20,952 nt of DNA from a virus. Each line of letters opens with the position of its first letter. The first letter of the stretch is position 1. Shown here in pieces: positions 1 to 8,801 of this stretch. The notes under the pieces are model-generated. The model searched no databases. It saw nothing but the letters and a program-made list of their open reading frames with translations, and was not told where the DNA came from. The position numbers were made by a program, and so were the translations under genes. Where the stretch lies: positions 1 to 20,952 of IMG/VR virus record IMGVR_UViG_3300021139_000187; one strand, given 5' to 3'.

Positions 1-21
1 CCAGGCGTTGGTGGTCGTTAA
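1..21 (+). CDS. Possible 3' end of an upstream gene (partial)
   Basis: In frame 1 the first bases read PGVGGR followed by TAA at 19-21. This would fit the C-terminus of an upstream co-directional gene ending 19 bases before the giant ORF. Only six codons are visible, so neither the coding status nor the function can be judged. Confidence 0.3.
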   Translation, partial: PGVGGR

Positions 22-40
22 TACAATTTAGAGAGGGCTT

Positions 41-3000
41 ATGCCGCAATACGTTCAACTGCCCAATGGTCAGTACTTTCCTATGAAAGAGGGGGAAAAC
101 CCCTATGCGGCAATTGTTGAGGCACAGAAACTTTACCCTAGTATTTTTGGTATAGAAGAAAAGAAAGCCCCCGAGGGACCGCCTCCTGAATCTGGTTTTG
201 TACCCGCTTTTAAAGCAAGCGCTTCCTCTTTAAAGTCTGGCTTAGCCGCGCTTGCCGGACGTACTGGGTTAATGGATGCGGCTCGTGCAGAACAGATCGC
301 TAAAGAGGAAGAAGCGTACCAACAAAAAACATTTAAGCCTACTGAGAAAGGGTGGTTTGAAGCCCCCGGTACAAAGTTTGGTGAGCTTGTTGGTGGCTCG
401 CTCCCTTACATGGCAGCACCTGCAGTTGCAGGTTTAGGTGCTTTAGCCATTCCCGAAGAACTTGCCGCAGCGCCTGTGATTGCGGGTGGTTCTGCCCTCC
501 TTGACGCATTAGGCGTTGGTACGGTTGGTCAAGCCGCCGCAGGTGCGGGTGCTGGTTTGACATCTGCTACACAGTTTACAGGCACAAACTTAGCCCGTCA
601 GATGCAAGAGGGCAAGACACTTGAGCAAACTAATTTAGGCGCTGCTGCCCTAGCCGCTATTCCTCAAGCCGCATTTGATGTGTTTGGTTTGAAAATGGTC
701 CCAGGTGTTCGCAATATATTTGGCGAAGTTGGAGCAAAACTTACTGACGCAGAAGCCAGAGAAATTGCAACCCAGGGGTTGGCAAAAGTTGTTAAAGATT
801 ACGCACTTCAAACTGGAAAAGCAATGGGGGCTGAAGGCTTAACTGAAGCTGCGCAACAAGTGCTTGAGCGTTTGCAAGCAGGTTTGTCTATTACCGATGC
901 CCAAGCGCGCCAAGAATATTTTGATAACTTTGTAGGCGGCGCTGCTTTAGCAGGTGCACTTGGTCCTGCAGGTAGGTATGTAGAGCGTGGGGCTGCTAGG
1001 TCACAAGCGGCTCAGGCTGATCGAAACGATCAGTTAAAAGCACAACAGGAACAGCAGTTACTTGCTGCTCAACAAAAGCAACAACAAGAGGCGTTTAAAC
1101 AAACGCCTGAATACCTTACGGACTTAGCAAATCGTTGGACTGCATTTGATACGCAGTATAAAGACTTACTTGCAAAAACAAAAATTAAAGTCCCGTCAGG
1201 CGATCTTATTGCCGCTGCTAACAAAAAAGAAGCTCAAAACGCACTTAAAGAGTTAATGAGCGATCCAAATACGCAGGACTTAATTAACGAATACCGCCCA
1301 TACGACGCACAAATTAAAGCGCAACAAGCCTTGGCTGCACAAAACCAAGCAACTGCAGAACAACAAGCTGAGTATGACAAGCGCATGCAACAACCCGGTG
1401 CGCAACAAGAACTGTTTGGCGCTGTTCCACTTCCCCCTGGTCAACAGCAATTTGATTTGTTTGGTAATCCAATTGAACAAAAAGAACCTGAAGAACGCGT
1501 TCCCGATGCGGCAACATATGTGGGCGCTCACTTACAAATTGCGCGTGAATTAGACCAAGCTAAACAACAAGCGGCTTTGTCAGAAAATGAAGACGAAGTT
1601 GCAAAACACGCACAGAACTACGCAACGTTAAAAGCAAAGCAAGAAGAACTAGAAAAGTTACGTCCAAAAGTAGAGGCACAACACGGCGCCTTACTGCCAA
1701 AAATTGAAGACTTTGATTTTGAAAAAGCTGACTTAGACCTCAAGAACGAGCGTACTAAGTTACAAAAAGCCAAAGACCTTGGAGACATGGACGGCATCAT
1801 TAAGTCCTCCGCTAAGATTCAGGAACTTAAAAACAAAGCATCTTTGTTTAGCGATGAGAATCGTCGTGGAGCACATGAAGCAGAGCTTGCTAATCAAATT
1901 GCACAGGGCGCAGAAGAAGCACGTAATAGATTTACCCGCGTTGTTAAGCCTGTTGACGAAGAAATTGCCGCACTTAAAAATATGTCGGCAGACACACCTG
2001 TTGCAAATGCAATTAAACAAAAGAAACTTGATGACGCTCGTGCACTTAGAGATTTGTTTAATGGCGAGACACAAGACTGGCAAAAGCTCAAAGCCGATCC
2101 GTCTAGCATTCAATACCAACAAGATCGTTTAGATTTACAAGCACAGCTTAAAAAAGAAATTAAAGCGCATGAGAAAGCAGGTGAGACAGAAATTGCCGCT
2201 GCAAAACAAAAATCGCTTGATGATCTTAACCATCGTATTGAGATTGGTCAAAAGTACGGTAATGTTTCTAGAGAAGCAGAACCAAGCAACACACAGCTCA
2301 TAGACAAAAATGTATCCGATTTATTAGATCGTTTACTACCAGGCGCTATTGGTGAGCAAGGAAAACAAGGAACAGTTGTATCCCCAGAAAAAGCTATTGC
2401 CGCTCGTACAGAACGAGAAAATAAGTTAAAAGAACTTAGAGAGCGCCAAGCAGAACTAAAAGCAATAATACCAAAGTTGCATGCAGAAATTGCACAAGGT
2501 TTACAGCGTCCCGCATACAACGACTTGGTAGAAGAATATAAAGCTAACGCTGAGCACATAGATCAGTTAGAGTCTTTTGAAACAAAAACCGCCCGGGTTG
2601 CTGGAGAGCGTGCCTTACCTATACAGGCAGCACAAGAACAACTGCAACGTATTAAGCAAAACCAAGAGATATTGGCGGAGTTGAATGAACAAATTCAAAA
2701 AGCCGGACGTCCAACTGACCCACAAAAGAAAGAAGCGCTTAAGCTGCTAGATCAACAACGCGACTATGTTAGAAGCGAAATTAAAGACGCAACTGACAAG
2801 TACAACCGTTTAGCAGAGTACGAACAAAAAACGGGTGAGAAAGAAGCCCCCGCACAACAAGACTTATTTGGTGCTTTTGAAGAAGCTAAGGCTGAGTACA
2901 ACCCAATTAAGAAACAGTTAGACGCTGCTTATGCGCAACGCGATCAAATCAAAGCGGACTTAAACAGGCGTGGTCAGATTGCGAGCACACCCCAAATGCA

Positions 3001-6000
3001 GGCGTTGCTTGATGCGTATGCAAAAGAGCCTTCAGGTAAACTTGAACGCATATCAAAAGAAATTGAAAGACTTGAAGCCGAGCACGAGCGCTTGACTGGT
3101 AAGTTATCAGATCGCCACAGTGCTTTTGCAATTGAGCGTGAAGCTGAGAAGCAGCCAACTGTTAGAGGTCCAGAACAAAAACAACTACCTGGATTTGGTT
3201 TAAAACAGTACACAGAACTTAAAAAACCTGTTCCTGCAGAAGTAATGAACGAGGCTAAGACTAAGCTTGTTGAACTGCAAAGGCAAATGGAAGGTTTGCG
3301 TAAAGCTGCAGGTAATGTGCCAAACCCTCTCATGCAAGAGAAGCTGCAAAACCGCATCGACAAAGCCAAAGCCAAAGTTGAAGAACTTGAGCGCAAACAG
3401 CGTATGTTTGAAGCCCAAGAAGATGTGATTCGCGGTGCTTTCCCTGGTCAACGTGAAGGTGAAAAGTTGGCTGCAGGTGCTGGGTATGTGTCTGGCAAAG
3501 GCAATGTTCGTACAAGCCCAACAAAGAAAAGCAGTTGGGGTATTAAAAACGTTGTTCGTACTAAAGATGAGAAGCCCTCTGCTTTAGCTGAGGCTGCTGA
3601 AAAAACAAAACGTGCCCAAACCATTTTAGACAATGCTACTAAAGAAAAAGAATTAGCAGAAGAACAAAACCGCCCTGCAATTGCTGACGCTAAAAAACGT
3701 TTGACAGATTTAAATCTTGTTGTTCGTTCACTAGCTAAACAGCTTGAAGCCGACCACGCCATAACCCAGGACAGAAACGTTGCGGTTCTCAACGAGATTT
3801 ATGCGCTGCAAGACTTCTTGCGTTTGTACGAACCTAATGCACCGCTTGACAATCCTGACTTAATCGTTGAGCGTTTTGAGCGTCCAATTGAACCGGAGGA
3901 GGTTAATCGTTTAGCATTACAGATGCAACAAAATGTATCCAATGCCGATAATATGGTGTTACCGCTTGAGTTGCAATTAGAAACATTTAAGCATGCTTAC
4001 AATGATTTGCACAAGCAAGGTTATTCGCCTGACGTTTTACAAGGGCACATAGATGATTTAATGGCTGCCGCAGAAAAGGTAGAGAAAGCCCACCGTGCAG
4101 CTACTATTAGATATGCAATGGCGCGCCGCGATTGGTTGGCATTTCAGTACGCCTCATCCAAAAAACTACAAGCTACCTATGCTGAAGCTGTTAAGGCTAG
4201 AGATGATGAGCAGACTGCACAAAGTAGCGACCCTATTTTAAAAGAAGCAGCGGATAAGATTGGTAAAGCCAACGAAATCAAGGAAAAAGCAGAACAGTTG
4301 TTGCTTGAAAAAATCAACAAGCAAACGGAAGAAGAACGCAAGATCAGGGCTGATGCACGCTTAAAGCAAGAGGCGCTTGAGAAAGAAGTTAAGGAAGCAA
4401 AGAAAACCCGTGAAGGTGGTTTGTCTCCTGCACAAATGGCACGTGCCAGAGAAGGCGCTGGGTTAGAAGGAACCCGTGTTGAGACTAACACCAATACCAA
4501 GCTTGTAGATGTAGCACGTAACAATGCTAGAAAAATGCTTGGTATGGCACAGACTCAATTGCAAAAAGCCAGAGAAGAAGACAACGTAGATAGAGTCAGG
4601 CAGCTTGAGCGTGAAGTACAGCGCTATGAAAAAGCACTTGAGCAAGTACAGCCTCTTGGCGAGAGAACCAAAACGCCTATTACAGAAGAAAAGAAAGAGA
4701 CTACAGAACAAAAGGCTGAACCAGGCAAGCGTTTAATCCCACGCAAAGAAGGTCCTGTTGTTCGCACCGCAGCTCGCGCTCCAAGCACAATGCTGTCTGG
4801 AACTAAAGAAAGCCGTGAGCCTATAGGTAAACGTAATCCACCCCAGCAGGCGGGTGTGATCCGGCTTCGTGCATCCGATATGGACCACGCAGCCGCAAAC
4901 GCCATTTCACTTGCTACACTTAATAAAAAAATTAAGGCAACGAAAGACGAAGCTACTAAAGCTACGTATCAAGAAGCGTACGACGCTGCGACCAAGGGGA
5001 TGACAAAAGCCCAAATAAACGAGCGCATAAAAGAAGGCGAGCGTTTACTAGAAAGCGGTCCAACACTAGCAGTTATTGCCGCTACAGAAAGATTTAAAGT
5101 TGCCAATGAGGAACTTAAAAAAGCAATTAGGGATTTAAAAGACGCTGAAAAAAGCGCTACTAAAGAATTTCCTAATGAAGCAGCTATTAAACTGGCTGAA
5201 GATGCCTACGAAGCAGCCGCTGATAAAAGGGATGCAGCCGAGGCTGCAATGAAACGTGCCGTAGAAAAGCATGAAGACAGTCTAAAAACTACAAAGGCAT
5301 CCTCCACCGCTGTTCAAAAAGATACGGCTGCAGAAAAAGCTGAAGAAATGATTGATAAAGATTTGGGCGTTACTATAGCTCCCAAAGATTTTGGTGAGGA
5401 CCTACCTGGTCGAATCATATCTGGCGATCTTGAGTTTCCAAATAAACGTGAAGACCTTGGCACACCGCTGTCAAACGACGCCCTTGGTAACTTGCTAGAT
5501 GGCAACATTGGCAAAACACTTGACCACATTATTCAAGACAACCTTGGATTCTTAAGTGACAGAGCCAAAGAAATACGCGGTCTTGTGTACAACGCTAAAG
5601 TAAAGATTGTTCCTGAGATTTTGCACAAGGGTGAAAAAGTACCAGCACTTTATGACCCAAAGACTAACACGCTTTTCTTTACTCCTGCTGGGTTTACAAA
5701 CGAAGATGTGGTTCACGAGGCAACACACGCTGCAACAATGCGTGTTCTTACAATGCCTGAAAAAGATTTAAAGCCGCATCAACTTAAAGCGCGTCGTGAA
5801 CTAGCAGCCATGCTTAAAAAGCTGCAATCTGATTCTAAGTTTGAAGGTCAGTACGGCATGGAGAACCTAAAAGAGTTTGCGTCTGAAGTATTTTCTAACG
5901 CAAATTTAAGAGAGTTAATGGACAAGAAGCCTTGGTTTAGTGGCAACATGTTCATGCGGTTTATTAAGGCGGTCCTTAACTTTTTCTCACCCAAGCCATT

Positions 6001-8653
6001 ATCTGAGGACATGCTTACAAGGGCAGAGAATTTAATCCGCGACACGTTCATGCAGTCTAGGGTAATAAACAACGAAGAAGCCGCTGCCTCTGGTCGTTCG
6101 TACAATTCTGCTTTGGTTGGTACTGACCCTGGTAAATGGGAGACTTTTAGAGGAAACTTTATGGGTCTTGGTGGGCGTGTACAGCTTGTGGATAAGTTGG
6201 CTGCAGCAGACGCTGCTATTGTTTCTGCAGAAAGTGCAGACAAACTGACCAGTCTTGAAGCGTTCCAAGCACAGTACTTTATGAGAATGGGAGACCAAGT
6301 GTCTTCCGCGGCGGGACAATTTATTTTGCATGGTCCGATGAAGGTTGTGTCAGAAAACACGCCTTATGGTAAAGAGTATCGTTACGAATCACAAAAAGGT
6401 GCCAACCTTGTAGATGTCAGCAATCATATTTCTGATTTGGCAAATGCGTTAAAGACCAGCGCAGAAGATGCGGAGCGCATGACAACCGTTTTAATTTCTG
6501 GTGAACGCGCAAACGCATTACAAAATGGTTGGTCAAGGCTTATGTCAAACGATCCTGCAAAAGTCAAAGCCGAGTACGATGCGGATATTAGAAAGATCAA
6601 CGCCAATCCTAAAGCAAAGTCAGCATACGAAGCAGCTAAAAAAGCTTACAAAGAGTACAACGACGGGCAATTAGACTTTGCAGTTGACACAGGTTTCTTG
6701 AGTAAAGAAGAAGCAGAGCGTTTAAAGCGCACTCCCTACATACCGTTTTACCGTATAGAAAACGGCGTGGTTAAACTATTTACTGAACGCGAACACGCTA
6801 TTGTTATTGGCAATATTAAAGACAATCCTGATTTGCAGCGCATGGTTGGGGACAACAAGCACATTCTTCCAATTCTTACCAGCGCTGTGCAAAACACATT
6901 CATGCTGACCCGCATGTCTTTAAGTAACAAAGCAACGCTTGAAACGGCTAATGCTTTACAAAAAGCAGGGTTTGTCAGCAAGATGGGTACAGGTATGGGA
7001 CCTGCTTATAAAGATGCAGTTCACTACAAGCTCAAAGGTAAAAACGCATTTGCCGTTATCGACACCGATACGTTTGGAATTCCTGCACATTTAATTGTCA
7101 AGGGTATGGAAGGTATCAAAACAACAATACCTGCGTTTGTTCAGATGATGGGAATTCCGGCGCAGTATGTTAGGAAGTTTGTAACACGCAGTCCAGCTTA
7201 CGCTGTGCGTCAACTTATTCGTGACCCGATCAATTCCTTTATTTTGTCTGGCACAGATGGCGTACCAATGGTAAGCGCTTTGAAACAATTAGCTAAGATG
7301 CAAACTGGCAGCAGCACTGCTGAGTCTGAATTAATGCGCGGTCTTGCTATTAGCAGCAATGTGTTTAGTGGGGATGAGAAAGACATGACCAAGTTCCTGC
7401 AAGACATAACGACTGGCAGGAGTGGTTGGCAGAAATGGGTAGGTAAGCTTGACCGTTTAGCTTTGCAAGCTGACACGGCAACAAAAGCCACTATTTATGA
7501 AGATAGTTTGAAGAAAGGTTTGACCAAAGCCCAAGCCCAGTTTAGAGCGTTTGAGTCACAGAACTTGAGTCGTCGTGGTCTGTCTCCTAGTATGCAGATG
7601 CTAAACACATTGATACCTTTCTTTAATTCTCAGATTCAAGGGTTGGATGTACTATACAGATCGCTCACAGGTAAAATGCCGTTTGCTCAAGAAATGGATT
7701 TACGGCGCAAGATAGTAGCGCGTAGTGTCATGCTTATGGGTGTAAGTCTTGCCTACGCTACTATGATGCAAGACGATGATGATTATCGTAAAACCAAACC
7801 AGAGGAACGCTACGGTAACTTCTTTATCCACATTCCGTTTGTCAAAGACGCACTCAAGATACCAATTCCTTACGAGATTGGTTTGCTATTTAAAGCATTG
7901 CCTGAGATGATCATTGACTCTATGCACAAAGAGATGACGCCATACGAAGCAATTAAAGGTATGGCTAAACTGACATTCCAAAATGCAGTACCCAACTTGA
8001 TTCCCGCTGCGGTTAAACCAGCGCTTGAAGCAGCTTACGGTGAAACCCTGCAAGGACCTATTGAAACAGATAGAGAAAAACGCATGGTTGCATCAGAGCG
8101 CTACCGCCCAGAGACAACCGAGCTTGCGCGTTTTATTGGAGGTATCACAGGCTTAGCAGGTATCTCTCCAATTATGCTTGAACATTTTGTTAGGGGCTAT
8201 ACAGGAAGTTTGGGAATTGCGGCAATGCACATGGTTGACCCATTGTTTGCGTCTGGAGCAGAAGGCGAAAAAGCAAGTACCCCAGCAAGCAAGATGCCGT
8301 TTATTGGTAGTATGTTCCAGTCCTCACAAGGACGGTATTTAATTGAACGTGCATACGAGCGTATGGACGATGTAGAGAAAGCACAGAACACATATAAAGA
8401 TATGTTGAAGAAAGGTCAACGTGCTAATGCTGAATCATTTAGACAGAACTATGTCAACTTAGTCTCAGCAGGTTCAATGGCTGGAGCGTTCCGTAAGAAC
8501 ATGGGAGAAATGTACGCTCAAGAAAGAGTCATAAGAGCTAATCCTCGAATGACAGCAGAAGAAAAGGATGCGAAGCTAGAAGCACTCTTTGAAAGAGAAA
8601 ACGCTTATGCTCGTAACTTTACCGAGCGGGTCGATAGAAGAATACACCAGTAA
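41..8653 (+). CDS. Giant polyvalent virion protein with HExxH metallopeptidase module and LPD38-like C-terminal domain
   Basis: This 2870-residue protein is probably an internal virion protein ejected with the DNA. The ATG at 41 follows an AGAGG-type ribosome site. Residues 1-40 (MPQYVQLPNGQYFPM...) are a short N-terminal module often seen on such proteins. Residues about 115-315 contain Gly/Ala-rich hydrophobic stretches that could meet a membrane. Residues about 320-1790 are charged, Ala/Glu/Lys/Gln-rich and coiled-coil-like. A zinc-metallopeptidase signature follows: HEATH at 1892-1896 and EFASE at 1945-1949, which may give the third ligand. Residues about 2375-2620, with IPFFN at 2525-2529 and a hydrophobic stretch near 2561-2577, resemble LPD38, a domain known from phage polyvalent proteins. 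I see no transglycosylase motif. Three Q-x-D/E-L-F motifs lie at 455-459, 470-474 and 939-943. The virion role is inferred from family resemblance; the peptidase call rests on the motif. Confidence 0.9.
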   Translation: MPQYVQLPNGQYFPMKEGENPYAAIVEAQKLYPSIFGIEEKKAPEGPPPESGFVPAFKASASSLKSGLAALAGRTGLMDAARAEQIAKEEEAYQQKTFKPTEKGWFEAPGTKFGELVGGSLPYMAAPAVAGLGALAIPEELAAAPVIAGGSALLDALGVGTVGQAAAGAGAGLTSATQFTGTNLARQMQEGKTLEQTNLGAAALAAIPQAAFDVFGLKMVPGVRNIFGEVGAKLTDAEAREIATQGLAKVVKDYALQTGKAMGAEGLTEAAQQVLERLQAGLSITDAQARQEYFDNFVGGAALAGALGPAGRYVERGAARSQAAQADRNDQLKAQQEQQLLAAQQKQQQEAFKQTPEYLTDLANRWTAFDTQYKDLLAKTKIKVPSGDLIAAANKKEAQNALKELMSDPNTQDLINEYRPYDAQIKAQQALAAQNQATAEQQAEYDKRMQQPGAQQELFGAVPLPPGQQQFDLFGNPIEQKEPEERVPDAATYVGAHLQIARELDQAKQQAALSENEDEVAKHAQNYATLKAKQEELEKLRPKVEAQHGALLPKIEDFDFEKADLDLKNERTKLQKAKDLGDMDGIIKSSAKIQELKNKASLFSDENRRGAHEAELANQIAQGAEEARNRFTRVVKPVDEEIAALKNMSADTPVANAIKQKKLDDARALRDLFNGETQDWQKLKADPSSIQYQQDRLDLQAQLKKEIKAHEKAGETEIAAAKQKSLDDLNHRIEIGQKYGNVSREAEPSNTQLIDKNVSDLLDRLLPGAIGEQGKQGTVVSPEKAIAARTERENKLKELRERQAELKAIIPKLHAEIAQGLQRPAYNDLVEEYKANAEHIDQLESFETKTARVAGERALPIQAAQEQLQRIKQNQEILAELNEQIQKAGRPTDPQKKEALKLLDQQRDYVRSEIKDATDKYNRLAEYEQKTGEKEAPAQQDLFGAFEEAKAEYNPIKKQLDAAYAQRDQIKADLNRRGQIASTPQMQALLDAYAKEPSGKLERISKEIERLEAEHERLTGKLSDRHSAFAIEREAEKQPTVRGPEQKQLPGFGLKQYTELKKPVPAEVMNEAKTKLVELQRQMEGLRKAAGNVPNPLMQEKLQNRIDKAKAKVEELERKQRMFEAQEDVIRGAFPGQREGEKLAAGAGYVSGKGNVRTSPTKKSSWGIKNVVRTKDEKPSALAEAAEKTKRAQTILDNATKEKELAEEQNRPAIADAKKRLTDLNLVVRSLAKQLEADHAITQDRNVAVLNEIYALQDFLRLYEPNAPLDNPDLIVERFERPIEPEEVNRLALQMQQNVSNADNMVLPLELQLETFKHAYNDLHKQGYSPDVLQGHIDDLMAAAEKVEKAHRAATIRYAMARRDWLAFQYASSKKLQATYAEAVKARDDEQTAQSSDPILKEAADKIGKANEIKEKAEQLLLEKINKQTEEERKIRADARLKQEALEKEVKEAKKTREGGLSPAQMARAREGAGLEGTRVETNTNTKLVDVARNNARKMLGMAQTQLQKAREEDNVDRVRQLEREVQRYEKALEQVQPLGERTKTPITEEKKETTEQKAEPGKRLIPRKEGPVVRTAARAPSTMLSGTKESREPIGKRNPPQQAGVIRLRASDMDHAAANAISLATLNKKIKATKDEATKATYQEAYDAATKGMTKAQINERIKEGERLLESGPTLAVIAATERFKVANEELKKAIRDLKDAEKSATKEFPNEAAIKLAEDAYEAAADKRDAAEAAMKRAVEKHEDSLKTTKASSTAVQKDTAAEKAEEMIDKDLGVTIAPKDFGEDLPGRIISGDLEFPNKREDLGTPLSNDALGNLLDGNIGKTLDHIIQDNLGFLSDRAKEIRGLVYNAKVKIVPEILHKGEKVPALYDPKTNTLFFTPAGFTNEDVVHEATHAATMRVLTMPEKDLKPHQLKARRELAAMLKKLQSDSKFEGQYGMENLKEFASEVFSNANLRELMDKKPWFSGNMFMRFIKAVLNFFSPKPLSEDMLTRAENLIRDTFMQSRVINNEEAAASGRSYNSALVGTDPGKWETFRGNFMGLGGRVQLVDKLAAADAAIVSAESADKLTSLEAFQAQYFMRMGDQVSSAAGQFILHGPMKVVSENTPYGKEYRYESQKGANLVDVSNHISDLANALKTSAEDAERMTTVLISGERANALQNGWSRLMSNDPAKVKAEYDADIRKINANPKAKSAYEAAKKAYKEYNDGQLDFAVDTGFLSKEEAERLKRTPYIPFYRIENGVVKLFTEREHAIVIGNIKDNPDLQRMVGDNKHILPILTSAVQNTFMLTRMSLSNKATLETANALQKAGFVSKMGTGMGPAYKDAVHYKLKGKNAFAVIDTDTFGIPAHLIVKGMEGIKTTIPAFVQMMGIPAQYVRKFVTRSPAYAVRQLIRDPINSFILSGTDGVPMVSALKQLAKMQTGSSTAESELMRGLAISSNVFSGDEKDMTKFLQDITTGRSGWQKWVGKLDRLALQADTATKATIYEDSLKKGLTKAQAQFRAFESQNLSRRGLSPSMQMLNTLIPFFNSQIQGLDVLYRSLTGKMPFAQEMDLRRKIVARSVMLMGVSLAYATMMQDDDDYRKTKPEERYGNFFIHIPFVKDALKIPIPYEIGLLFKALPEMIIDSMHKEMTPYEAIKGMAKLTFQNAVPNLIPAAVKPALEAAYGETLQGPIETDREKRMVASERYRPETTELARFIGGITGLAGISPIMLEHFVRGYTGSLGIAAMHMVDPLFASGAEGEKASTPASKMPFIGSMFQSSQGRYLIERAYERMDDVEKAQNTYKDMLKKGQRANAESFRQNYVNLVSAGSMAGAFRKNMGEMYAQERVIRANPRMTAEEKDAKLEALFERENAYARNFTERVDRRIHQ
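5711..5890 (+). other. Zinc-metallopeptidase active-site segment inside the giant protein
   Basis: The codons give VVHEATHA, with His1892, Glu1893 and His1896 as an HExxH zinc site. About 50 residues later EFASEVF offers Glu1945 or Glu1949 as a third ligand, as in gluzincin-type peptidases. Just upstream is a beta-rich stretch (KVPALYDPKTNTLFFTP) typical of the strand before the active-site helix. Substrate unknown; it could process the giant protein itself or host proteins after ejection. Confidence 0.7.
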
Positions 8654-8801
8654 GACCGTCTTTAATACCTACGACGTGCTTGGCGTTGAGTATTCTATGT
8701 CGTAGTGCGGCTTGTAAGCCTTTTTCAATAACCGGCTTGGGATCGAGGCAGGGGATAAAAAACCCCTGCCCCCTATCTATTTTGTCCCAAGGAAACTTCA
8801 C
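8619..8801 (-). CDS. Small conserved phage protein (GQGFFIP motif), function unknown
   Basis: This 60-residue protein starts with GTG at 8799-8801, overlapping the TGA stop (8798-8800) of the primase-helicase as GTGA, a typical coupled start. It reads MKFPWDKIDRGQGFFIP, then Leu/Ala-rich helix-like sequence, then VGIKDGLTGVFFYR. From memory, short phage proteins with a GQ(G/S)FF(I/V)P stretch and a closing G-x-x-G-V-x-F-x-R pattern recur near replication genes, but no function is known to me. Its last 35 bases run antisense to the end of the giant plus-strand gene, and it contains the hairpin at 8747-8770. The weak ribosome site suggests translation depends on the upstream gene. It is short, so it might still be a chance ORF. 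Confidence 0.6.
   Translation of the reverse strand: MKFPWDKIDRGQGFFIPCLDPKPVIEKGLQAALRHRILNAKHVVGIKDGLTGVFFYRPAR
8747..8770 (+). terminator. Possible rho-independent-like hairpin downstream of the giant gene
   Basis: A perfect 8-bp stem, GGCAGGGG at 8747-8754 pairing with CCCCTGCC at 8763-8770, has an A-rich 8-base loop. It lies 93 bases past the giant gene's stop. The following plus-strand sequence is CCCTATCTATTTT, so the T-tract is delayed and weak. The stem is also codons of the minus-strand small protein (GQGFFIP), so it may be a coding coincidence. Confidence 0.35.

Noticed and set aside
1021-1110. Short repeats rich in CAA/CAG in the giant gene
   Set aside because: They encode a Gln-rich stretch of the coiled-coil region and show no regular unit, so not a tandem repeat or CRISPR.
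1779-2132. 117-residue plus-strand ORF in a shifted frame
   Set aside because: Nested in the coiled-coil region of the giant gene; Leu/Lys-rich by-product of the repeated codon pattern.
5848-6360. 170-residue minus-strand ORF
   Set aside because: Antisense inside the giant gene just after the peptidase motif; no family resemblance and no operon context.
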